Shown piece after piece: positions 49,670 through 57,262 of a DNA stretch of 64,000 bases (position 1 is the first letter of the stretch; the number at the start of each line of letters is the position of its first letter). The notes below the pieces were generated by a model that searched no databases, was not told the DNA's origin, and saw nothing but the letters and a program-made list of their open reading frames with translations. Source of the stretch: Salibaculum halophilum (GTDB lineage Bacteria; Pseudomonadota; Alphaproteobacteria; Rhodobacterales; Rhodobacteraceae); NCBI RefSeq assembly GCF_002094885.1, contig NZ_MSIT01000006.1, positions 150,962 through 214,961 on the forward strand, in the 5' to 3' direction. The position numbers and the translations under genes were made by a program.

Positions 49670-51832
49670 TCAGTCCTCCTCGATGGTCAGGTTGGATTTC
49701 CCGGGCCGCGGACCGGTCGCACCGGCGGACGACGTCCCGGAGGTGGCCGCGGCATCGTCCTCGCCGGTCACCTCCGAGAGATCGGGGATGGCATGGCCCG
49801 GCTCGGCGTCGGCCTTTTGCGGGGCCTTGCGCTCGAAGAACTCGACCCCGGCGAAGTTCTTGCGCTCCGCGCGCGCCATGGCCTCAGGCGACCAGTCCTC
49901 GAAGTTGATCCCCGCCGCGGCCATGCTGGCCGCGGTGCGGGCGTCGATTGCCTTGATCGCCTCGCGCACGGCCACCATGTCCACGCGCCTGGAGTTCGGC
50001 GCCCCGGCCCGAACGTGACGCACGGCCGTCAGCCAGGTGCGGGCGGGAACCCCGTCGAGGCTGTCATCCACTGCCGGGATCGTGTGCCACTCGGAACCAA
50101 GGCGGACGGAAACCGCCCCGATGTCCATGGGATGCCAGCGCACCTCCACCTGTTCCGGGTCGCGGCGCAGCATCCAGGTCGCCAGGACCTCCGAATGGTA
50201 GCGGACGCCGAGGACGGTGATGCCGGTCTTGTCGAGACGCCGTTCCATGCGCTCACCGAACACGAGACGCGTACGCTCGATGTCGGGCGGGGGCTGCACG
50301 CCGTACTGATCGACAAGCCGGCGCCAGCATTCGAGAGGCGTCTCCCCCCTCAAACCGCGGTGCGGAGTGTTGTGATAGATGTCGACAACCCAGCGGATCA
50401 GCGCGAAGGTCAGATCGTCCACGGTCAGCGCGGCACGGTCCCGCGGGTCGGTATCGCCCTTGGTGATGATGTCCGAGAAGGTCCGACCCGACAGCCGCGG
50501 CATCAGACCCGTCGCCACGGTCTTGAAGACGCGCTCGATGGTCCCCCGCGCTTCCGGGACGCCATTTGTTGCGATCTCAAGGGCGATGCCAAGGTCCGCG
50601 CAGGTGTGACGGAAAGCTTCGGATTTGAAGGCGTTCCCGCCGTCCGTCACCAGCAGCTCCACCATCCCGAAGAGATCCCATGCACTCAGGGCACCGACCG
50701 CATCGGCCCACTGCCCCTTGTCTGACAGCACCATCTGCAAGGTCTGGCATGCGGCGCCCGACTTCGCATTTCGGCTGAGCGTCATGCCGACGATGCAGCG
50801 CGTCGTGCAGCAGATGGCGACCGTCAGGACCCATCGATCTTTCCCGCCGTCGAGGCCCAGAGCCAGCTTTTCCTCGTCGGTCAGAACCTCATAGATCTCG
50901 CTGGTCTTCATGAGCGTCATGAGGTCCACGGTCCACTCGTCCATCTCCACACGCTCCAGCGGACGCGTGAGGTTCAGCCCGTCCGCGACCGGCCGGAACT
51001 TCTTGCGCGCCGCCGCAAGCCCGTTGCGGGCGCACTCCACCTCGAAGGGGTCCAGACTGCGGATCGCCCGGCGAACGGTCTCACGGCTCGGGGTGGTGAG
51101 CGGATCGAGACCTTCCTCGGCACGTTCCGCGTTGCGCTGCTCGAAAGCGAGGACCACATTCTCGTGGATCATCTTCTGCGTCGGTTTCTCGACCCGGAGA
51201 TACCCGCGCACCTCTTTGTAGAGCAGTCCGAGCGCCTCCGGCTCCATCGCGGAGCCGCGGTTGCCACGGCGGTGCATCGCTCCGGCGAGAGCCGCGAGCC
51301 CGTCCTGCTGCTTGATCTGCAGCCACCGGCGCAGGGTGCGCGTACTCGGCGCCTTCCTGAAGTCCGCGGACAGATCCAGGCTGGTGGCCCCGAGCGGGTT
51401 CAGGTTGCCCGCGTACTCCAGCGCGGTTCCCATGATCAGGGTCATGTTGGCCCGGAGACTCTCATCGGTCATCTTGATGGTGGTGCCCTCGCGGCGGAGC
51501 TTTGCCACGGCCTCGCAATAGGCGTCCTTCTTGGACACACGCGCACGCGCCTTGTCAGACAGGTTTGAGACCATGGATGTCTGGCCCCGCAGACGGCGCT
51601 GACATTCCCGCGGATCGTAATAATCACGCTCGACCCGGATGCGCCGCGCGGACGCGAGCCGGGACAGCTGCGCGTGCGCGAATTGCACGGACAAGCCGGT
51701 CCCGTCATCGCGGGTGAGCACGTAGCCTTCCTCGTTGCGCGAGGTTACGCAATAGCGCGACCCTTCAATGGTCACGCGGTCATGCTGACCGAATGCGAAG
51801 GTCGCGTTCTGGGTTGTGAAAGAAAGTTCCAT
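49670..51832 (-). CDS. tniA: TniA/TnsB-type DDE transposase
   Basis: A 720-residue Mu-family integrase. The DDE triad is readable: Asp in VEMDEWTVD (about residue 296-300), Asp in LVTDGGNAF (about 392) and Glu in RGTIERVFK (about 429). N-terminal helix-turn-helix-like segments (TRTLRRWLQIKQQDGLAAL) and a C-terminal Mu-type beta-barrel (VRYHSEVLATWMLRRDPEQVEVRWHPMDIGAVSVRLG) frame the core. It cuts 3' ends and joins them to target DNA. The start at 51832 follows AGGAGAAACGAG. Confidence 0.93.
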   Translation of the reverse strand: MELSFTTQNATFAFGQHDRVTIEGSRYCVTSRNEEGYVLTRDDGTGLSVQFAHAQLSRLASARRIRVERDYYDPRECQRRLRGQTSMVSNLSDKARARVSKKDAYCEAVAKLRREGTTIKMTDESLRANMTLIMGTALEYAGNLNPLGATSLDLSADFRKAPSTRTLRRWLQIKQQDGLAALAGAMHRRGNRGSAMEPEALGLLYKEVRGYLRVEKPTQKMIHENVVLAFEQRNAERAEEGLDPLTTPSRETVRRAIRSLDPFEVECARNGLAAARKKFRPVADGLNLTRPLERVEMDEWTVDLMTLMKTSEIYEVLTDEEKLALGLDGGKDRWVLTVAICCTTRCIVGMTLSRNAKSGAACQTLQMVLSDKGQWADAVGALSAWDLFGMVELLVTDGGNAFKSEAFRHTCADLGIALEIATNGVPEARGTIERVFKTVATGLMPRLSGRTFSDIITKGDTDPRDRAALTVDDLTFALIRWVVDIYHNTPHRGLRGETPLECWRRLVDQYGVQPPPDIERTRLVFGERMERRLDKTGITVLGVRYHSEVLATWMLRRDPEQVEVRWHPMDIGAVSVRLGSEWHTIPAVDDSLDGVPARTWLTAVRHVRAGAPNSRRVDMVAVREAIKAIDARTAASMAAAGINFEDWSPEAMARAERKNFAGVEFFERKAPQKADAEPGHAIPDLSEVTGEDDAAATSGTSSAGATGPRPGKSNLTIEED

Positions 51833-51929
51833 CTCGTTTCTCCTTCATGGATGGTCGTGGTGTGCGGCCCTTGCCGCGTAGGGTTGAGGGGGTGGGAAAA
51901 CGCCACGGCGCGGCGTTTTCCCCGGGGTG

Positions 51930-52694
51930 TCAGCGCGGCTCGGCCGACGGGCGCGCCGGTGCGACGGCGCCCGGCGCCGGGCCCGCATCAGGGGTCGGGT
52001 CGGCAACATCGGAGGGCGGGTTGCACGCGCGCGCCTTGAAGACCTCCGTGTCACGGTCGATCCGCGTCTGGCGGACCGGCGTGAGGTGGCCGGACCGGAT
52101 GAGCCGGACGACCGCCCGAAAGCCGGCCCCGCCAAGACCCGTTTCGTCGACGAGGGCCCCGACCGTCGTCACGCCGGTGATGCGGGCCGCTGCGGCCCGG
52201 GCGGCGGCGTCGGGATCGGGGTCCGGAACGCGCACCGCCTGCAGCAGCTTCGCGTTGAAAAGCGCGACCGGATCGACATCGTGCTCGGAGAAGAGCCGCA
52301 GATCCGACAGGAAACCGGCCGCGATGGCCTGCGCCTTGATGCGCGCAAGCTGGGCCAGATAGGTCGGCGTGACGCGCCCCTTGGGACGGACCGCATAACC
52401 GATCCAGCGACCATCGGTGCGCCGAACGACCAGGTCGATGTAATGGGTCCGGCTTGCCGCGTCCGCGTCCCGCCATGCGAAGGCGATCTGCTCGAAGAGC
52501 GCGTCGGTCGACGGCCGGGCGGCCAGGATCAGCGCCGCCTTCATCTCGAGGTGGCTTTCGAGGCCGACCACGCGCCCCGGGCCGTCGCCCAGGACGATCT
52601 GGCCGGTGAAGTGATGCGAAGACCCGACCTGCGTGGCGCGGTCTCCGGTGCTGGGTTCGGGAAGGCGGATGCCTTCCATGTCATGGATGGACAT
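51930..52694 (-). CDS. TnsA-like endonuclease-fold protein, catalytic residues altered
   Basis: A 254-residue protein upstream of tniA. GRVVGLESHLEMKAALIL (about residues 40-57), FEQIAFAW (about 67-74) and HYIDLVVRRTDGRW (about 84-97) follow the TnsA N-terminal nuclease pattern, which has ES-x-LE, a QP strand and YxPDF. The E-x-K strand that should follow reads YAVRPKG (residues 100-106): Glu is Ala and Lys is Arg, with a Lys two residues on. TnsA makes the 5'-strand cut; here that activity may be lost or reshaped. The C-terminal half is helical and may bind DNA or TniA. The tail is a low-complexity Pro/Ala stretch. Confidence 0.7.
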   Translation of the reverse strand: MSIHDMEGIRLPEPSTGDRATQVGSSHHFTGQIVLGDGPGRVVGLESHLEMKAALILAARPSTDALFEQIAFAWRDADAASRTHYIDLVVRRTDGRWIGYAVRPKGRVTPTYLAQLARIKAQAIAAGFLSDLRLFSEHDVDPVALFNAKLLQAVRVPDPDPDAAARAAAARITGVTTVGALVDETGLGGAGFRAVVRLIRSGHLTPVRQTRIDRDTEVFKARACNPPSDVADPTPDAGPAPGAVAPARPSAEPR

Positions 52695-52777
52695 TTTGAA
52701 ATCCTCTCAGGTTGTCCGTTGCACCGGGGCCCGGGAAGTCGGGCACCGGGGAGGATCCCGGGGGCGGTGCGACGACA

Positions 52778-52791
52778 GGCACAGCTGTGCC
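52778..52791. promoter_or_regulatory. 14-base palindrome upstream of tnsA
   Basis: GGCACAGCTGTGCC is a perfect palindrome 84 bases ahead of the tnsA start. Its size and position suit an operator for a dimeric repressor, but no regulator gene is seen nearby, so this is a guess from symmetry alone. Confidence 0.35.
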
Positions 52792-52900
52792 GTTCGCATC
52801 CGTCGGACGGTGCGGGGACAGACCGGTGATCCGGACACACCCCACCCGGCCGGCTGGACTGCAGCCGTTGCGGGATCGGGCTTGACGGCGGAGAGGATCC

Positions 52901-52929
52901 TTGAAGCGACAGGGCGGACCTGCTAACTT
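52901..52929 (+). promoter_or_regulatory. Extended -10 promoter, divergent from tnsA
   Basis: TTGAAG, 17 bases, TAACTT, with TG one base before the -10. It points rightward, away from tnsA, and the predicted start falls at about 52936. Confidence 0.5.
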
Positions 52930-52935
52930 CGAGTC

Positions 52936-53001
52936 ATGAAAAGACAGGTGGATACTTCCGCCATATGAGCACCCGGGCTGTTGGCGCAGCGCGGGTGTTT
53001 T
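52936..53001 (+). ncRNA. Candidate small RNA with ten-codon ORF and terminator
   Basis: An unit of about 66 bases. It has the promoter just upstream, an ATG exactly at the expected start, the ORF MKRQVDTSAI ending in TGA at 52968 (with rare AGA and ATA codons), and then an 11-base stem with one mismatch (52970-52997) followed by TTTT. This is compatible with a tiny leaderless peptide gene or a structured small RNA. No homologue is recognised. Confidence 0.35.
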
Positions 53002-53073
53002 ACGTTTCTACATCTCGACCCTCCGTGTCTTGTCCGATCTGAGCGCGACGATGCGCGGCCGGTGTTTCAACGG

Positions 53074-53116
53074 CCGGAGTCGTAGCATCGAGAAAACGAC
53101 TCCGGAAGTTTTTTCC
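53074..53116 (+). terminator. Terminator-like inverted repeat with T-run
   Basis: CCGGAGTCGT, twelve bases, ACGACTCCGG, then AAGTTTTTTCC: a perfect ten-base stem and a six-T run for rightward transcription. No gene precedes it except the candidate small RNA unit. Confidence 0.7.
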
Positions 53117-53400
53117 ATTTATTTCCAATGTCTTGAGACAAGCCGGCGCGGTCGGTTTTTCACAAACACGACGCCACAAGCCCTTGAACCCCACCGCTCA
53201 CGCCAGCCGATATCTGCCCGTTTCCCGGCCCGGACGCGCCGCGCCAAGGTCTGCGAAAACGTCCCGTTGGACCCCGAGGACGCGAGCGACGGAAAAGTTT
53301 TTCTGCACAACCACACGACATATCTTTCCCGACAGGCTGCAAAACGCGCCTGCGCTGCCCCTCACTTCGTTCCGATTCGGTTGGTCCAGCTACCGCGAGA

Positions 53401-54063
53401 TCAAGCTTGCGGGATCTTGGACCGGGTTCTTTTGTCGGTCCGCAATATCGCGGCTATCGACAGCAGGAACGGCATGTTGAGCGACTTGATCGTACAAAGC
53501 CCGAGATCAGGACCGCGTTCACCGCCTTTGCCGAAATCGACCTCAACCCTCTGTTCGCCCAACTTGAACGAGATCCGCGCACCAGGAAGCTCTTTCAGCA
53601 TCCTCACCTCGACCCGCCTCATATCCGTGAGGTCAGGCAAATGCTCGAGGAGCGACGCCAAAGACCCGCCGAAGGTTGCCGCCATGGGCAAGTCCTCGCG
53701 CGGATATTCCTGAAAGAGCCCGCCCTCGAGGATCCCTTTGGGCGTCAAGCGCGGATGCTCCTGGAGGTTCCGGATATCCGGATCATCAGGGACACCCTGA
53801 TATGTCCAGCTCTGACCGCCTTTGAGCTCGAGCTTGCTGAAACACTCGACGAATGCCGGCGTGTCACGGATCGACGCGTCCATGCACAGGGCAATCACGT
53901 CATGAGCCACGTCACGCGATGTCACTTGCGTCGCCGCCCGTCCCCTCGGGGACTTTGCCCGCAGCCCCGCAGCCGCAAGGCCGCGATCAAGCACGTCAAC
54001 CGAGCTCTCCGACATGTCGAAGAGATCCGCGAGTGCTCTCACCATTTGTCCAGGGGTCGACAT
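53401..54063 (-). CDS. Uncharacterised protein in the defence island
   Basis: A 220-residue protein that I do not recognise. The N-terminal quarter looks like a winged helix (MVRALADLFDMSESSVDVLDRGLAAAGLRAKSPRGRAATQVTSRDVAHDVIAL), a pattern seen in phage- and plasmid-borne proteins. The rest alternates short strands and helices, with no motif of an enzyme. ATG 54063 is preferred to the ATG directly before it (54066) because AAGGAG lies seven bases upstream. It runs toward tnsA. It could be cargo of the transposon or an accessory factor. Confidence 0.65.
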   Translation of the reverse strand: MSTPGQMVRALADLFDMSESSVDVLDRGLAAAGLRAKSPRGRAATQVTSRDVAHDVIALCMDASIRDTPAFVECFSKLELKGGQSWTYQGVPDDPDIRNLQEHPRLTPKGILEGGLFQEYPREDLPMAATFGGSLASLLEHLPDLTDMRRVEVRMLKELPGARISFKLGEQRVEVDFGKGGERGPDLGLCTIKSLNMPFLLSIAAILRTDKRTRSKIPQA

Positions 54064-54354
54064 CATCCCACTCCTTTACGCTCACAAAATGCGCTTAAAT
54101 CGACGAGGGGACTTGAGTCAAATATTTTCTCAAAATTCTTCGGTTATTAATTCTGGTTTTTCTGAGGAGGCCGGACACCGCGCCCAACGACGCGGTCACC
54201 GACTTAAGCACGACGACCGCTTTCGAGCTGGTAAGGCGGGCCTTTCGATCCGCCACCGGGCGTAGTTGTCCACAAAACACTGAACGCTGTCTGCATAGCG
54301 CATTGGAAGAAAGCACGAATTGCATGTATCTTCTTAAGACGAAGGAGATACATC

Positions 54355-54990
54355 ATGTCGAACAAACTTGACGCTGGCGATATCACAAACCTGATCATCT
54401 TCGGGGTGATCGGTTTTTGGATCTACTCCGCGGTAACGGGCCCGGAAACGCCTGAGACGCGGCCGATTACAAATGCAGCAACGGCAGGTGAAGAGCTGCG
54501 CCCCTTGGGCCCAGATGCCCGGGATCCCTTTGTTGAAACCGTAAGCCTGCATCGTGACGCCTATCTGAACGCAGAAAATGACGTCCAAAGAGGCGTTGTT
54601 CGCAAGAGCCGCGGTGAAAGCCTTTGTCAGACCTTCAGCTCGCGGTTCTTCAGAAACTGGCCGGGTCGGCTGACTTGGGTTTCCACAACATCTGACGGGC
54701 AAACCGTGGATCGGATCAAAGTGGAACTGAGCGACTTCGGCGATAACGATGAGGTCGCTATTGAAGACTCCAATCACTATGAACCCGGCACCCTGATGCA
54801 CGAAACGCTACTCAACGATGTCAGCCCGGGGGACCCCGTCGTGGTCAGCGGTGAATTCAGGTACGACACCGATGATGATGTCAGCGACTGCTTTTATGAA
54901 GAGAGTATTTCGCTTTCTGGCGGGATGACTGACCCGGAGTACAGGGCCAAGTTTTCATCGATCCGCCCTGCAGGCGCGCCGACCGAATAA
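54355..54990 (+). CDS. Membrane-anchored protein of unknown function
   Basis: A 211-residue protein with one membrane helix near the N-terminus (residues about 10-27) and a soluble part outside. WPGRLTWVSTTSDGQTVDRIKVELSD, GDPVVVSGEFRYDTDDDVSDCFYEESISLSGGMTDPEYRAKFSSI resembles small beta-barrel (OB-like) domains found in single-pass membrane proteins. That is a pattern match only. AAGGAGATACATC is a strong ribosome-binding site. The codon use is less GC-biased than in the core genome, as expected for accessory DNA. No partner is evident. Confidence 0.7.
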   Translation: MSNKLDAGDITNLIIFGVIGFWIYSAVTGPETPETRPITNAATAGEELRPLGPDARDPFVETVSLHRDAYLNAENDVQRGVVRKSRGESLCQTFSSRFFRNWPGRLTWVSTTSDGQTVDRIKVELSDFGDNDEVAIEDSNHYEPGTLMHETLLNDVSPGDPVVVSGEFRYDTDDDVSDCFYEESISLSGGMTDPEYRAKFSSIRPAGAPTE

Positions 54991-55061
54991 TCGACCGACC
55001 GCCTTGATTTCTTTCATGGAAGAAAGGACACTCGCTGCGACATCACGGGAGGTCCAGCGGG

Positions 55062-55247
55062 ATGGCCAGCGACGCAACCAAGCTATCGAACCTGAATCTG
55101 AAAGTCAGCGAGGACGAAAGATGGGCCTTCAAGGAGCTCTGCGTGCGCCACCGCATGAGCCAGGTTGACGGGTTCCGGCTGGCCGCGCGGCTCCTCGAGG
55201 ATCACTTGGAAAAACAAGAGCAGAGCAAAAGCGATACGTCGAAATGA
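55062..55247 (+). CDS. Small helical protein co-translated with hsdM
   Basis: A 61-residue protein: one short strand (LSNLNLKVSEDERWAFKEL) then helices (RHRMSQVDGFRLAARLLEDHLEK). The NLNLKVSEDERWAFKELCVRHRMS pattern looks like a ribbon-helix-helix DNA-binding fold. Its stop overlaps the hsdM start by four bases (ATGA), and GGGAGGTCC precedes it. It is probably a regulator or a partner of the Type I system; the function is not known. Confidence 0.7.
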   Translation: MASDATKLSNLNLKVSEDERWAFKELCVRHRMSQVDGFRLAARLLEDHLEKQEQSKSDTSK

Positions 55248-57262
55248 ATACCCAAACGACCAACACCTCCCTCGCGGATTTCATCTGGAAAAACGCCGAC
55301 GACCTCTGGGGCCCGTTCCGCCACACCGAGTTCGGCAAGGTCATCCTGCCCTTCACGCTGTTGCGCCGCCTCGAATGCGTGCTGGAACCCTCCCGCGAAG
55401 AGGTGCGCGACGCCTACACCTCGATGGCCGATGAAGGCATCGACATGGATCTCGTCCTGCGCGACCTGACCGGCTACCCGTTCTATAACACCTCCGATTA
55501 CAGCCTAGCCTCGCTGGGCGGCACGCGGACCCGCACCAATCTCGAGGATTACATCGCCAGCTTTTCGGCGAACGCGCGGGTGATCTTCGAGCAGTTCGAT
55601 TTCGCGAACACCATCGCGAAGATGGACAAGGCCGGGGTGCTCTACAAGATCTGTCAGAACTTCGCGGCGATCCCGCTGCACCCCGACGAGGTGCCCGAGC
55701 GGGTCATGTCCAACGTCTACGAACACCTGATCCGCAAGTTCGGGGCTGAGGTGAACGAGGCGGCGGAGGACTTCATGACGCCGCGCGACGTCGTCCACCT
55801 TGCTGTTGAGCTGCTGCTCGACCCCGATGACCAGATGTTCATCGAGAACCCCGGCCTCATCCGCACGCTCTATGACCCGACCTGCGGCACCGGCGGCTTC
55901 CTGTCGGACGGGATGGAGCATATCGACGGGCTGCGCGACCGATACAGCGTCGCACCGGTGATCATCCCCCACGGCCAAGAGCTGGAGCCGGAAACCCACG
56001 CGGTTTGCCTTGCTGGTATGCTGCTCAAGACGCTGGAGACCGATCCGGGCCGCGACCTGTCGAAGAACATCAAACTCGGCAGCACGCTATCCGAAGATCA
56101 GTTCGCAAACGACCGCTTCCACTACTGCGTCTCGAACCCGCCCTTCGGCAAGAAGTGGGAGATGGACCAGACCGCCGTCACCCGCGAGCACCGCGAAAAG
56201 GGCTTTGATGGCCGCTTCGGCCCCAAGCTGCCCGGCGTGGGCGACGGCTCCATGCTGTTCCTGCAACATCTGGTCAGCAAGCTGGAAAGCCCCGAAAAAG
56301 GCGGCGGGCGCGGTGCAATCATCCTGTCGGGTTCTCCCCTCTTCAACGGGCGCGCGGGCCAGGGCGAGTCCGAGATCCGGCGCCACCTGCTGGAACAGGA
56401 CGTGGTCGAGGCCATCATCGCCCTGCCGCAGGAGATTTTCTTTCGCACCGGCATCGGCACCTACATCTGGATCCTGTCCACCAAGAAACCCGCGCATCGC
56501 AAGGGCCGCGTGCAACTGATCAACGCGACCGATATGTACGAGTCCATGCGCAAGAGCGAGGGCAACAAGCGCCGCCGGGTGGGCGAGGCGCAGACGCGCG
56601 ATATCGTCGGCATGTATTCGGCCTTCGAAGAGACCCGCGAAAGCAAGATCTTCGACAGCACCGCCTTCGGCTATCGCCGCATCCGCGTTCTGCGCCCCCT
56701 GCGCAAGAAGATCGCGATCACCGAAGAGGGGCTGGCCAAGCTGGAAGAAGAAAAGCCCTGGGCCAAGCTGACCGAGGATCAGCGCGAAGGCTGGCGCGCC
56801 CTCCTGCACGATCAGATGGGCACGGAGCATGGCTGGCATTGGGTCGATGGCTGGATGAAGGGCGCGGCCAAGAAGGATGCCGGGCTGGGCAAGGTCACCG
56901 CGACGCATGTGAAGATGCTCCAGCGCGTATTCGGCGTGCGCGACCCCGAGCTTGACCCCGTTACCGACAAGAAGGGCAACATCCTGCCCGATGACGACCT
57001 GACGGATTACGAGAACGTGCCCATGGGCACCGACATCCACGACTATCTGGCGACCGAGGTCCTGCCCCATGCCGAGGACGCCTATATCGACGAGGGCTAC
57101 CGGGACGAGACCGATGGCGCGGTCGGGATCGTCGGCTACGAGATCAATTTCAACCGGTATTTCTATGAATACCAGCCGCCCCGCGACCTCGAAGAGATCG
57201 ACGCCGACCTGAACGCCGTGGAGGCCGAAATCGCCGCGATCCTGGCGGAGGTGACGGAATGA
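55244..57262 (+). CDS. hsdM: Type I restriction-modification methyltransferase subunit
   Basis: A 672-residue N6-adenine methyltransferase. The HsdM N-terminal helical part (residues 1-150), motif I DPTCGTGGFLSDGM (about 211-224) and motif IV CVSNPPFGKKWE (about 296-307) are present. A large C-terminal region (about 450-672) follows. Two HsdM with one HsdS methylate the two strands of a split target. It overlaps both neighbours by four bases. Confidence 0.96.
   Translation: MNTQTTNTSLADFIWKNADDLWGPFRHTEFGKVILPFTLLRRLECVLEPSREEVRDAYTSMADEGIDMDLVLRDLTGYPFYNTSDYSLASLGGTRTRTNLEDYIASFSANARVIFEQFDFANTIAKMDKAGVLYKICQNFAAIPLHPDEVPERVMSNVYEHLIRKFGAEVNEAAEDFMTPRDVVHLAVELLLDPDDQMFIENPGLIRTLYDPTCGTGGFLSDGMEHIDGLRDRYSVAPVIIPHGQELEPETHAVCLAGMLLKTLETDPGRDLSKNIKLGSTLSEDQFANDRFHYCVSNPPFGKKWEMDQTAVTREHREKGFDGRFGPKLPGVGDGSMLFLQHLVSKLESPEKGGGRGAIILSGSPLFNGRAGQGESEIRRHLLEQDVVEAIIALPQEIFFRTGIGTYIWILSTKKPAHRKGRVQLINATDMYESMRKSEGNKRRRVGEAQTRDIVGMYSAFEETRESKIFDSTAFGYRRIRVLRPLRKKIAITEEGLAKLEEEKPWAKLTEDQREGWRALLHDQMGTEHGWHWVDGWMKGAAKKDAGLGKVTATHVKMLQRVFGVRDPELDPVTDKKGNILPDDDLTDYENVPMGTDIHDYLATEVLPHAEDAYIDEGYRDETDGAVGIVGYEINFNRYFYEYQPPRDLEEIDADLNAVEAEIAAILAEVTE

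Larger units (their letters stand above)
46852..52694 (-). mobile_element. Tn7/Tn5053-like transposition module (tnsA-tniA-tniB-tniQ)
   Basis: Four genes in one direction: a TnsA-like endonuclease-fold protein, a DDE transposase of the Mu/TniA/TnsB group, a AAA+ regulator and a TniQ target selector. TniA-TniB-TniQ match Tn5053-type elements, while the added TnsA-like gene matches Tn7. The four genes span the stated coordinates; the DNA ends are probably near 46682 on the left and uncertain on the right. It lies between a Type III and a Type I restriction-modification locus. It carries no recognised guide-RNA (CRISPR) component. Confidence 0.85.
52695..53400. other. Gene-free stretch beside tnsA, 706 bases
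   Basis: No protein-coding gene is convincing here, but the stretch is rich in structure: a 14-base palindrome, a promoter with a ten-codon ORF and a hairpin terminator, and a second inverted repeat followed by a T-run. It is bordered by divergent tnsA on the left and the 3' end of a minus-strand gene on the right. The right transposon end may lie within it. Confidence 0.6.

Noticed and set aside
46677..52951. Five-base target duplication flanking the transposon
   Set aside because: Flanks of the left TGTC (ACATC) and of a possible right GACA at 52946 (GGTGG) do not match, and the two ends share only four terminal bases, so a duplication is not claimed.
46852..53400. CRISPR-associated transposon
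   Set aside because: No Cas genes and no repeat-spacer array were found, and the TniQ is long with its own DNA-reading segments.
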